Assembly (NCBI GenBank): GCA_016302185.1
Contig: JAEDOC010000088.1
Location: forward strand, 1 to 8,850
DNA length: 8,850 nt
Reading direction: 5' to 3'
Source of the DNA: Clostridium sp.
GTDB lineage: Bacteria; Bacillota; Clostridia; Lachnospirales; Lachnospiraceae
Each line of letters begins with the position of its first letter. The first letter of the stretch is position 1. Position numbers and translations under genes: made by a program. Below are positions 1 through 6,537 of the stretch, piece after piece. Below the pieces are notes generated by a model. The model was not told the origin of the DNA, ran no database searches, and saw nothing but the letters and a program-made list of their open reading frames with translations.

Positions 1-16
1 GACAGGATGTGATTTT

Positions 17-1081
17 ATGTATACTTACCATTGGTACCAATGGCTGGCTTTTTTCTATATTTACTGTTTCTTCGGCTGGATCTTTGAATCCACCTATGTT
101 TCTCTTCGTCAGAAAAAATTTGTGAACCGCGGCTTTCTGCGGCTTCCTTTACTTCCTCTTTACGGCACCGGTGCTGTCATGATGCTTTGGGTATCCCTGC
201 CGGTGAAAAACCATCTGGTTCTGGTTTATATTTCAGGAGTCATTGCAGCCACCGCGCTGGAATATGTGACCGGATACGCAATGGAGCGGCTGTTCAAGGT
301 GAAATACTGGGACTACAGCGATCAGAAATTTCAGCTTCACGGCTATATCTGCTTAAGCTCCTCTATTGCCTGGGGATTTTTAACCATCCTTCTGACAGAA
401 GTCATTCACCAGCCCATCGCACGTTTTGTTCTGGGACTGCATCCGGCGCTTCTGCTGACCGGAGATGTGATCACCTCCATCCTCTTCTGTGCCGATGCTT
501 ATGAATCCACGAAGACCGCTCTTGCTCTGGGCAAGTCTCTGGAAGCACTTGCCAAAATGCAGGAGGAGATGGACGAGCTGCGGACACGCATTGCCGCCAT
601 CCGCGAGGAAGCTTCTGTCTACGCCTCTGCTGCCCGGGAGGATGCGGTGGAACGGCTCTATCTGATGCGTAAGGAAGCAGAAGAAAAACTGGCTGCCGCC
701 AGAGCAGAGCGGGAGGAACGCCGGGAGGAATGGGCCGAACGGCGGGAAGTACGGGAAGAACGGCGGGAGGAACGGGCAGAAGCCATCCGACGGGAAACCG
801 AACAGCGGCTGGCAGATATGCGTGAGGATGCCATCGACCGGCTGATTACAATTCGTGATGAGACTCAGGAACGGTTGGATTCCATCCGGGAAAGCAGAAA
901 AGAAACTCTGGCCGCCTTAGAACAGCGGCTGGCGGAGCTGGGAGAAAAGAAACATCAGGCCATTCATCCAAAAAACCGTTTGGGGCATTTCTACCGGAGA
1001 AATATGCTGCACGGAAACCCCAGCGTATCATCCACCCGATTTGCGGAGGCATTAAAAGAATTAAAAGAAAGACTGGAATAG
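17..1081 (+). CDS. CmpB-family (putative ABC transporter permease) membrane protein with long charged coiled-coil tail
   Basis: A 354-residue protein in two parts. Residues about 5-160 form roughly five hydrophobic membrane segments and carry motifs I associate with the CmpB family (PF06541, 'putative ABC transporter permease', common in Clostridia): FFGWIFES (18-25), RGFLRLPLLPLYG (38-50), EYVTG (82-86) and KYWDYS (96-101). Residues about 172-312 are almost all Glu, Arg, Ala, Leu and Lys, with runs such as EERREEWAERREVREERREE, predicting a long coiled coil or single charged alpha-helix on the cytoplasmic side. The family is often only the membrane part, so the tail is an extension. The transport role of CmpB proteins is not established, and no ATPase or other partner gene is adjacent. 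ATG at 17 follows a weak AGGATG ribosome site; anything further upstream is outside the window. A terminator follows directly. Family call good, function unknown. Confidence 0.85.
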   Translation: MYTYHWYQWLAFFYIYCFFGWIFESTYVSLRQKKFVNRGFLRLPLLPLYGTGAVMMLWVSLPVKNHLVLVYISGVIAATALEYVTGYAMERLFKVKYWDYSDQKFQLHGYICLSSSIAWGFLTILLTEVIHQPIARFVLGLHPALLLTGDVITSILFCADAYESTKTALALGKSLEALAKMQEEMDELRTRIAAIREEASVYASAAREDAVERLYLMRKEAEEKLAAARAEREERREEWAERREVREERREERAEAIRRETEQRLADMREDAIDRLITIRDETQERLDSIRESRKETLAALEQRLAELGEKKHQAIHPKNRLGHFYRRNMLHGNPSVSSTRFAEALKELKERLE

Positions 1082-1110
1082 GGAAGAAAGCCCCGGCTTT
1101 CTTCCCTGTT
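1081..1110 (+). terminator. Rho-independent terminator of the CmpB-family gene
   Basis: A perfect 10-bp stem, GGGAAGAAAG (1081-1090) with CTTTCTTCCC (1097-1106), has a six-base loop and a short T-rich tail (TGTTATTTTA). The first stem base is the last base of the TAG stop, so termination is immediate. There is no T-run on the minus-strand side, so it points right. Confidence 0.75.
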
Positions 1111-1315
1111 ATTTTACTCCTCTATGGATTCTTTTAATCTGCGGATCGATTCTTCTTCCCGCAGGAACCTCCACCGGGAACGCAGGGCCCACAATTTTTT
1201 TCGTTGTCACCATCCGATGAATCGCGGAATCCAGTACCCGAAAGGTTGTCATACCATCACAAAGCTCCGTCGTCGAAAACTGACGCAGTGCTTCTATCAG
1301 CTCTGTCTGATTCAT
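1109..1315 (-). pseudogene. RraA-family protein remnant (N-terminus plus out-of-frame C-terminal tail, middle deleted)
   Basis: The reading frame from ATG at 1315 gives 68 residues. Its first ~50 match the N-terminus of the RraA-like / demethylmenaquinone methyltransferase-like family: LIEALRQFSTTELCDGM, a short linker, then KKIVGPAFPVEVPAG. Family members are normally about 200-230 residues, and the core should continue straight after VPAG. Here the frame drifts into RRIDPQIKRIHRGVK and stops. In the +1 frame over the same bases, LREEESIRRLKESIEE runs to a TAA at 1114-1116. That resembles the charged helical C-terminus of such proteins, which suggests an internal deletion of roughly 400-500 bp joining the two ends out of frame. 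A promoter and a purine-rich ribosome site (AGAGGA then AAGGA before ATG) survive. A TTG at 1351 lies in frame but is too close to the -10 box to be the likely start. Not expected to be functional. Confidence 0.7.
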
Positions 1316-1365
1316 CCTTTCCTTTCCTCTCCTCTCCCATGCTTCAAACAAGCTTCGTTATCTTG

Positions 1366-1394
1366 ATTATAGCATCCTCTTCCTCCGTTGAAAA
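1366..1394 (-). promoter_or_regulatory. Sigma-A promoter of the RraA remnant (extended -10)
   Basis: On the minus strand TTTTCA (1394-1389) and TATAAT (1371-1366) are separated by exactly 17 bases, and TG one base upstream of the -10 makes an extended -10 (TGCTATAAT). It lies about 50 bp upstream of the ATG at 1315. It survives intact upstream of a broken gene, so a short transcript may still be made. Confidence 0.6.
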
Positions 1395-1453
1395 ATCGTT
1401 TAAAATCATGATACTATTCCATTTTGGAATGACAAAGAAATGCCGCAAATAAC

Positions 1454-1500
1454 AAGAGCTGCCGCAAACAATCTGACCTTGCCTGCGGCAGTTCTTTTCC
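1454..1500 (-). terminator. Probable terminator downstream of the phosphoglucomutase gene
   Basis: Arms AAGAGCTGCCGCA (1454-1466) and TGCGGCAGTTCTT (1484-1496) pair over 13 bp with one G-T, around a 17-base loop. It lies about 90 bp past the pgm stop. The T-rich tail is modest on both strands, so direction is inferred from the neighbouring gene. The 1501-1584 stretch between it and the stop contains only AT-rich untranslated sequence with GCATA-like repeats. Confidence 0.5.
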
Positions 1501-1584
1501 ATGTATTATTTCTGTATTAAATTTTTATGCTCCCTTTACAGCATACTTCAGCATATCATAACATGTTTTAGCATCTCTTGATTT

Positions 1585-3267
1585 TTATGCCAGAATCGGC
1601 TTTAAGCTTTCTGCCAGCTTGTCCTTCTGTGCCTGTGCCTCTTCCAGATCCTTGCCCAGAGTGGTAAAGTAGGTCTTGATCTTCGGCTCTGTTCCGGACG
1701 GACGAACAATCACAGTTGCCCCGCCTTCCAGGGTGTAGATCAGTACATTGGCAGCCGGAAGTCCTGTTTCCTCCGTATTCTTGTAATCCACAACCCTGGT
1801 TACTTTATAGCCGCCGATTTCAGCCGGCGGATTCTTGCGAAGATCCTCCATGATGGCAGTCATCTTGTCCATTCCGGAAAGGCCCGGGAACTCGAAGCTG
1901 TCCACCTTATTTAAGTAACGGCCATACTCCGCATAGATCTCTTCCAGACGCTGTTTGATGGAGGAACCGATACTTCTGTAGTATGCTGCCATCTCGCAGA
2001 TTAACATGGAACCGATGATGGCATCCTTATCCCGTACGTACGGTCCTGCCAGATAGCCGTAGCTCTCCTCAAAGCCGAAGATGAAGCGATCCACTTCCCC
2101 TGCTGCCTCCAGCTGAGCGATCTGATCTCCAATCCACTTGAAGCCGGTCAGCACACTTCTCATCTCCACACCGTAATGCGCAGCAATGGCGTCTGCCAGA
2201 GGTGTAGAAACGATGGATTTCACTGCTACCGGTTTCTCCGGCATCGTTCCATTCTCAATCCGTCCTGCACAGATGTAGTCCAGCAGAAGAGCACCCACCT
2301 CGTTACCGGATACCAGCTCATAGGAGCCATCCGGGCATTTCATCGCAATACCCACGCGATCGGCATCCGGATCCGTGGCCAGCATCAAATCCGCACCTTC
2401 CTTCTTGGCCAGCTCCAGGCCCAGACGAAGTGCCTCAAAAATCTCGGGATTCGGATACGGGCAGGTGGGGAAGTTGCCATCCGGATACTTCTGCTCCGGA
2501 ACGATGGTCACATCTGTGATTCCGATATCATTCAACACCCGCATCACCGGTACCAGGCCGGAACCGTTCAGCGGAGAATATACCAGCTTCAGACCTGCCG
2601 TCTTGCACAGACCCGGACGAACGCTGCGGGCCTTAATGGCATCATAAAGAGCCTCCTTGCAGTCATCGCCCACATACTCGATGAGTCCGGCAGCCATGCC
2701 TTCCTCAAAGCCCATGATCTTTGCCCCGGTTAAGATATCGGTCTTCTGAATCTCCGCATATACCACATCTGCCGCCTCATCGGTCATCTGGCAGCCATCC
2801 GGGCCGTAGGCCTTATATCCGTTATATTTTGCCGGGTTATGGGAAGCAGTAACCATAACACCTGCATTGGCCCCATAATAACGGGTCGCAAAGCTTAACG
2901 CCGGAACCGGCATCAGCGCATCATAGATGCGAACCCTGATTCCGTTGGCAGCCAGAACCTTCGCTGCCTCCTTTGCAAACACATCACTGTTGATACGGCT
3001 GTCATAGCTGATTGCAACCAGCTGGTTTCCGCCCTGGGTCTTTACCCAGTTGGCCAGTCCCTGGGTCGCCTGACGAACCACATAAATATTCATCCGGTTG
3101 GTGCCGGCGCCCAGCACACCGCGCAGACCGGCCGTACCGAACTTTAAGGCAACTGCAAAACGCTCCTTGATCTCTTCCTCATTGCCCTGAATTTCTTCCA
3201 GTTCCTTTTTTAATGCCGCATCCTCAAGCTCTGCCTCAAGCCAGCGTCTGTAATCTTCCATATACAT
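1585..3267 (-). CDS. pgcA: Phosphoglucomutase / phosphomannomutase (alpha-D-phosphohexomutase family)
   Basis: A complete 560-residue cytoplasmic enzyme that interconverts hexose 1-phosphates and 6-phosphates, linking glycolysis to sugar-nucleotide, glycogen and envelope-glycan synthesis. All hallmark motifs are present in order: FGTAGLRG (43-50), the phosphoserine loop TASHNP (140-145, catalytic Ser142), the metal-binding loop DPDADR (299-304), the sugar-specificity loop GFEESYG (398-404), and the phosphate-binding loop RPSGTEPK (522-529). Length and motifs fit the Firmicutes PgcA-type enzymes (about 560-580 residues). The ATG at 3267 is chosen over the ATG two codons in because AGGAGG (3277-3282) sits nine bases upstream. 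A sigma-A promoter lies close upstream, so it is transcribed separately from the cotS-like gene behind it. Substrate preference for glucose or mannose phosphate cannot be told from sequence alone. The gene symbol is by family resemblance. Confidence 0.93.
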   Translation of the reverse strand: MYMEDYRRWLEAELEDAALKKELEEIQGNEEEIKERFAVALKFGTAGLRGVLGAGTNRMNIYVVRQATQGLANWVKTQGGNQLVAISYDSRINSDVFAKEAAKVLAANGIRVRIYDALMPVPALSFATRYYGANAGVMVTASHNPAKYNGYKAYGPDGCQMTDEAADVVYAEIQKTDILTGAKIMGFEEGMAAGLIEYVGDDCKEALYDAIKARSVRPGLCKTAGLKLVYSPLNGSGLVPVMRVLNDIGITDVTIVPEQKYPDGNFPTCPYPNPEIFEALRLGLELAKKEGADLMLATDPDADRVGIAMKCPDGSYELVSGNEVGALLLDYICAGRIENGTMPEKPVAVKSIVSTPLADAIAAHYGVEMRSVLTGFKWIGDQIAQLEAAGEVDRFIFGFEESYGYLAGPYVRDKDAIIGSMLICEMAAYYRSIGSSIKQRLEEIYAEYGRYLNKVDSFEFPGLSGMDKMTAIMEDLRKNPPAEIGGYKVTRVVDYKNTEETGLPAANVLIYTLEGGATVIVRPSGTEPKIKTYFTTLGKDLEEAQAQKDKLAESLKPILA

Positions 3268-3316
3268 GCTTTTTTACCTCCTACTATGGCCAATTCGCAC
3301 TATTTTTTATATCACA

Positions 3317-3345
3317 ATTATAAACTTTCAGGCAAAACTTTACAA
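3317..3345 (-). promoter_or_regulatory. Sigma-A promoter of the phosphoglucomutase gene
   Basis: On the minus strand TTGTAA (3345-3340) and a perfect TATAAT (3322-3317) are separated by 17 bases, about 50 bp upstream of the ATG at 3267. The 3283-3388 intergenic stretch holds nothing else that I can support; no clear terminator follows the cotS-like gene. Confidence 0.65.
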
Positions 3346-3388
3346 CGACATTTCTTCCAACAATGCAATTTTTTTCGAACCTCCCGCG

Positions 3389-4372
3389 TCAGCCCTCTTT
3401 AATCTCACGAAGAAAGCGCATTCTTGCTTCCTGCTGCGCTTCCAGACTCTTTACTTTTTCTGTATTTCTGGGCGGAATCCATGCCTTCCCCGCATTATAA
3501 TAAAAATTCAGCTGCTTCCAGTACTTTTCAGGATAAAGGAACAGATAATAGAGATATTCCCGATCCTCCCGCCCCATGGGAAGAATCCGATCATAGGCAC
3601 GCAGCAGCTTATGCCCCAGGTTCCGATCCCAGTCGTGCTTTTCCATTACCTTACGAATAAAATGGTAGAGATCTCCCACCTGAACGCCCAGATGCATCCG
3701 GTTGAATTCAATAAATACCACACAGCCTGCCCCCATCAGGATATGATGCTGGTTCAATTCCCCATGGCACAGACATCGCTCCGGAATTCTCTGCTCTTCC
3801 ATCATTGCAGCCAGCCCCCCGGCAGCCTCCAGTGCCTGTTCAAAAAAACAGGAAAAATTATTTATCACACAAAGCTCAAATTCTGTTTTTCTGTGTTTCC
3901 TGCTGATAAAATTGCGAACCCGGCGCAGCTCCCGGTTATGGCGCTCCATCTCCCGGGCCATGGGCTCCGTCAGGATCGAACCCAGATTCCATTCCTCCTC
4001 TGCCCTCAGCTTCCGGAGCAGCCGGTGGAGATCCGCGATCCGTGCTACCGCGCGCACCGCCTCCTCTTCGCTCTGCACATTGCACTCCCGCTCAGAAAAC
4101 CAGTCTTTCACAATATAGCGGCTTCCATCCTCCGCAACGGAGATCAGTTCCCCCTCTTTGTTTCTCACGTACTGATCCACCAGAATTCCGCTCTGTTCCC
4201 TGAGTTCAGACAGCACCGCCTCTTCAAATTCCAGGCGTTTCTGTGTGCCCTTATATTCCCGGAGAAGCTTCAGTCCCTGATCGGTCTCACATATCCATGC
4301 GCCGCGGCCTCGCCGCAGCGACCGGATCTCCAGCGCGTATTGCTCTAATACCTCCGTATTTCTTTCATTCAC
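3389..4372 (-). CDS. CotS-like spore coat protein (kinase-fold, probably catalytically altered)
   Basis: A 327-residue soluble protein resembling the CotS/CotI/YsxE spore-coat family, which has the aminoglycoside phosphotransferase/choline kinase fold. The diagnostic region is CLCHGELNQHHILM (200-213), then VVFIEFNRMHLGVQVGDLY (218-236), with the family-typical PEKYWKQLNFYYN (281-293). Active kinases of this fold have HGDxxxxN and a DFD/DxD-type motif. Here they read HGELNQHH and IEFN, so the catalytic Asp and Asn appear substituted, suggesting a structural role or altered chemistry. The start is GTG at 4372, eight bases after GGAGG (4381-4385); the ATG at 4377 is out of frame and hits TGA after two codons. 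A sigma-E-like promoter upstream supports mother-cell expression during sporulation. The coat role is inferred from family. Confidence 0.75.
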   Translation of the reverse strand: MNERNTEVLEQYALEIRSLRRGRGAWICETDQGLKLLREYKGTQKRLEFEEAVLSELREQSGILVDQYVRNKEGELISVAEDGSRYIVKDWFSERECNVQSEEEAVRAVARIADLHRLLRKLRAEEEWNLGSILTEPMAREMERHNRELRRVRNFISRKHRKTEFELCVINNFSCFFEQALEAAGGLAAMMEEQRIPERCLCHGELNQHHILMGAGCVVFIEFNRMHLGVQVGDLYHFIRKVMEKHDWDRNLGHKLLRAYDRILPMGREDREYLYYLFLYPEKYWKQLNFYYNAGKAWIPPRNTEKVKSLEAQQEARMRFLREIKEG

Positions 4373-4421
4373 ACCATACCCCTCCAGACCGGCTTATTGT
4401 TATTGGCTTGAAACTACTTCT

Positions 4422-4450
4422 AGGGTATGTCGCAAATGACATAAATATGT
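4422..4450 (-). promoter_or_regulatory. Sigma-E-like sporulation promoter of the cotS-like gene
   Basis: The minus strand reads ACATATT (4450-4444), then 14 bases, then CATACCCT (4429-4422). The Bacillus sigma-E consensus is roughly KMATATT-N13-15-CATACANT, so the -10 has one mismatch and the -35 one. The -10 also fits sigma-K CATAnnnTA. It is about 50 bp upstream of the GTG start. No good sigma-A promoter was found here, which fits a sporulation gene. Confidence 0.5.
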
Positions 4451-4453
4451 GTC

Positions 4454-4482
4454 TTGACAAAATGCCTCTCACGTACTATAGT
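4454..4482 (+). promoter_or_regulatory. Sigma-A promoter of the marR-MATE operon
   Basis: Consensus TTGACA (4454-4459) and TATAGT (4477-4482) are separated by 17 bases. The -10 runs into the first of two tandem repeats, so a protein bound there would block RNA polymerase. Its -35 lies only three bases from the -35 of the leftward sigma-E-like promoter. Confidence 0.7.
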
Positions 4483-4528
4483 TTCTTTTTGAACTATTTA
4501 GTTTCTTTTTGAACTATTTTTAACTATT
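4479..4528 (+). repeat. Two exact 20-bp tandem repeats, probable MarR operators
   Basis: TAGTTTCTTTTTGAACTATT occurs exactly at 4479-4498 and again at 4499-4518, with no gap. A third AACTATT occurs at 4522-4528. Each unit holds an inverted pair TAGTT...AACTA, the kind of imperfect palindrome that MarR dimers bind. The boxes start at the -10 and cover the likely transcription start, about 25 bp before the marR ATG. Autorepression of marR-MATE is the natural reading. The operator role is inference; the repeat itself is plain. Confidence 0.7.
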
Positions 4529-4551
4529 CTATCGAGGAAGAAGGAATCCAA

Positions 4552-5025
4552 ATGCCGCCAAAGCCCGGCCTTTTTTTTGAACAGCTGCAGAAGATCGATA
4601 AAGCGTACCGCCGTTATTATCATCTGCTGCTCTCCGAGTATCAGTTTTCTCCCAATGAAGTCGTTGTGCTGTTATTTCTTCATAACAACGCTCCGACCCG
4701 TGATACGGCCTCGGACATTGTCCGCTGCAAGGGAATCTCCAAGGGCATGGTAGCCCGCTCCGTTGATTCTCTCTGCCAGAAGGGATATCTGGAGGCATGC
4801 AGAGATCCGAGGGACCGCAGGGTAATTCACCTAAGCCTCTCCGCCAAATGCGAGCCCATCCGGAACCAAATCGAGGAAAAACAGCAATTATTATTCAGAG
4901 CAGTCCGGCAGGGGCTTTCCGAAGAAGCCCTGGCAGTTACTACCGACACGCTGGAGCGCCTGCTTCACAACACAGAAAGTTTTTTTAAGGAGGAATGCTC
5001 TCATGCAGCAAACGAATCGGACTAA
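4552..5025 (+). CDS. MarR-family transcriptional regulator
   Basis: A 157-residue regulator with the normal MarR length and layout. An N-terminal dimer helix (about 8-30) precedes the DNA-binding domain (about 33-97). The recognition region is DTASDIVRCKGISKGMVARSVD around 51-72, and the beta-wing contains the signature DPRDRRVIHLSLS (85-97). C-terminal dimerisation helices follow. Cys59, Cys75, Cys83 and Cys100 lie in or near the DNA-binding domain, but a redox role is speculation. The ATG at 4552 follows AAGAAGGA. The last 23 bp overlap the start of the MATE gene, so the two are translationally coupled. It most likely represses its own operon through the tandem boxes upstream and releases on binding a small molecule, probably a substrate of the pump. 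The ligand is unknown. Confidence 0.88.
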   Translation: MPPKPGLFFEQLQKIDKAYRRYYHLLLSEYQFSPNEVVVLLFLHNNAPTRDTASDIVRCKGISKGMVARSVDSLCQKGYLEACRDPRDRRVIHLSLSAKCEPIRNQIEEKQQLLFRAVRQGLSEEALAVTTDTLERLLHNTESFFKEECSHAANESD

Positions 5026-6364
5026 AAATGCAGATCTGGGCCATGCCCCGGTCGGACGCCTCTTATTCTCCCTGGCGCTTCCGGCAATTACTGCCCAGAT
5101 CATCAATCTCTTATATAATATGGTAGACCGGATGTATATCGGCCATATCCCGGAGGTGGGCCCAACCGCTTTAACCGGCGTGGGCGTTACCATGCCCCTG
5201 ATCCTGTGTATCTCGGCCTTTGCAGCACTGGTGAGTATGGGCGGCGCACCACAGGCTTCCATCCATATGGGAAAAGGGGACCAGGAGCACGCGGAAGCAA
5301 TCCTCGGCAACTGTGCCTCGGCTCTCTTTCTGATCTCTGTCACGCTGACCGCCCTCTTTCTGATATTCGGCCGCGATATTCTTCTGATGTTCGGCGCCAG
5401 TGAAACAACCATTCCCTATGCCTGGAGCTACATGAAGATCTATGTCTGCGGCACCTTGTTTGTGCAGGCCTCCTTAGGATTAAATGCCTTTATCAACTGC
5501 CAGGGCTTTGCCAAAATCGGTATGATGACCGTAGCCATCGGCGCTGTCTGCAACATTATTCTGGACCCGATCTTTATCTTCGGCCTGAACATGGGAGTAC
5601 AGGGAGCCGCTCTGGCCACCATCCTGTCTCAGGGTGTTTCCTGTATCTGGATTCTGAAATTCTTAACCGGCCCTAAGACCACGTTAAAGCTTCGCAGGAA
5701 AAATCTTACACTGAAGCGGGATATCATTCTTCCCTGTATTTCCCTGGGACTGGCACCGTTCATCATGCAGTTCACGGAGAGCGCCCTCTTCATCAGCTTT
5801 AATACCAGCCTGCTGAAATACGGCGGAGACATTGCCGTCGGCGCCATGACCATCCTAAGCAGCGTGATGCAGTTCTCCATGCTGCCGCTGCAGGGCTTAA
5901 CCCAGGGCGCCCAGCCCATCATCAGCTTCAACTACGGCGCCAAAAACATCGGCCGTGTCAAGCAGGCCTACCGGCTGCTTTTAACCTCCGCAGCCTGTTA
6001 TTCCACCATGCTCTGGGGGCTCTGTATGTTCACTCCAAAGCTGTTTATCTCTATTTTTACCAGTGATCCCGGGCTTACCGCATACACCGTCTGGGCCATG
6101 CGGATCTACATGGCCGTTGCCCTGATTTTCAGTGTGCAGCTGTCCTGCCAGCAGACCTTTATCGCACTGGGCAATGCCAAAATCTCGGTCTTTCTGGCAC
6201 TGCTCAGAAAGGTACTGTTACTGATCCCGCTGATTTTCATCCTGCCCATGTTCTTTGAAAACAAGGTGATGGCTGTCTTCCTGGCAGAACCGGTTTCTGA
6301 TATCATCGCTGTATCAACAACGGCATTCTTATTCCGGAAGGAATATAAAAAGCTGGGGGCATAG
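5003..6364 (+). CDS. MATE-family multidrug/metabolite efflux transporter
   Basis: A complete 453-residue inner-membrane protein with about 12 predicted hydrophobic segments, matching the MATE family, which exports drugs or metabolites in exchange for Na+ or H+. Features seen: LALPAITAQIINLLYNMVDRMYIGHI (24-49) in helix 1, NIILDPIFIFGLNMGVQGAA (184-203) at the end of the first half, and the repeated-half motif GLTQGAQPIISFNYGA (298-313). The ATG at 5003 sits nine bases after AAGGAGG (4987-4993), which lies inside the 3' end of marR. It is the second gene of the operon and ends with a strong terminator 10 bp after its stop. The substrate cannot be read from sequence; the MarR neighbour suggests an inducible toxic compound. 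Subfamily (NorM or DinF-like) was not resolved. Confidence 0.92.
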   Translation: MQQTNRTKNADLGHAPVGRLLFSLALPAITAQIINLLYNMVDRMYIGHIPEVGPTALTGVGVTMPLILCISAFAALVSMGGAPQASIHMGKGDQEHAEAILGNCASALFLISVTLTALFLIFGRDILLMFGASETTIPYAWSYMKIYVCGTLFVQASLGLNAFINCQGFAKIGMMTVAIGAVCNIILDPIFIFGLNMGVQGAALATILSQGVSCIWILKFLTGPKTTLKLRRKNLTLKRDIILPCISLGLAPFIMQFTESALFISFNTSLLKYGGDIAVGAMTILSSVMQFSMLPLQGLTQGAQPIISFNYGAKNIGRVKQAYRLLLTSAACYSTMLWGLCMFTPKLFISIFTSDPGLTAYTVWAMRIYMAVALIFSVQLSCQQTFIALGNAKISVFLALLRKVLLLIPLIFILPMFFENKVMAVFLAEPVSDIIAVSTTAFLFRKEYKKLGA

Positions 6365-6374
6365 ACAGACACAG

Positions 6375-6419
6375 AAAAAGCGCAGAAACCTCTCATCAGC
6401 AGGTTTCTGCGCTTTTTTT
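6375..6419 (+). terminator. Strong bidirectional Rho-independent terminator
   Basis: A perfect 17-bp stem pairs 6375-6391 with 6401-6417 around a nine-base loop (CTCATCAGC); the GC core is GCGCAGAAACC/GGTTTCTGCGC. It has seven Ts on the + side. Read on the minus strand it also ends in TTTTT, so it can stop transcripts of the leftward remnants. The stop of the 30-codon minus ORF (6418-6420) abuts the stem. Confidence 0.9.
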
Positions 6420-6510
6420 ACATCCAATGCCGGGCCATAAACGGCAATCCCGCATTTTCCGATCGAAGCGGAAATAACAGAAGTGCTTTTTCAATGAGGT
6501 TCTGTTCCAT
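6418..6510 (-). CDS. Small 30-residue ORF with strong ribosome site, function unknown
   Basis: ATG at 6510 is preceded by AAGGAG with a seven-base gap, one of the better ribosome sites in the window. The ORF begins MEQNLIEKALLLFPLRSE and ends with PFMARHWM before TAA at 6418-6420, which touches the terminator stem. It starts 27 bases after the M32 fragment's stop, so it would be the last gene of that leftward transcript. I do not recognise the sequence. It may be a genuine small protein, the leftover 5' end (possibly with the last codons) of another deleted gene, as seen for RraA and AbgT/M32 nearby, or chance. No conservation evidence is available here. Confidence 0.35.
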   Translation of the reverse strand: MEQNLIEKALLLFPLRSENAGLPFMARHWM

Positions 6511-6537
6511 TCCCCTTCTCCTTTATCGCTAAAAACC

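Noticed and set aside
1124..1452. + strand frames opposite the RraA remnant
   Set aside because: They lie antisense to recognisable RraA-family sequence and run through its promoter; nothing is recognised.
1515..1590. GCATA/ATTTTTATGC short repeats after the pgm stop
   Set aside because: AT-rich, irregular and short; no consistent unit or hairpin could be defined.
2176..2733. Open frame of 185 codons on the + strand
   Set aside because: It lies wholly opposite the phosphoglucomutase gene, whose motifs are complete; it has no recognisable domain.
3266..4348. Long + strand open frame of 360 codons
   Set aside because: It is antisense to the cotS-like gene and the pgm promoter, has low-complexity Pro/His/Leu-rich content, and shows no domain. 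The minus-strand gene has a ribosome site and family motifs.
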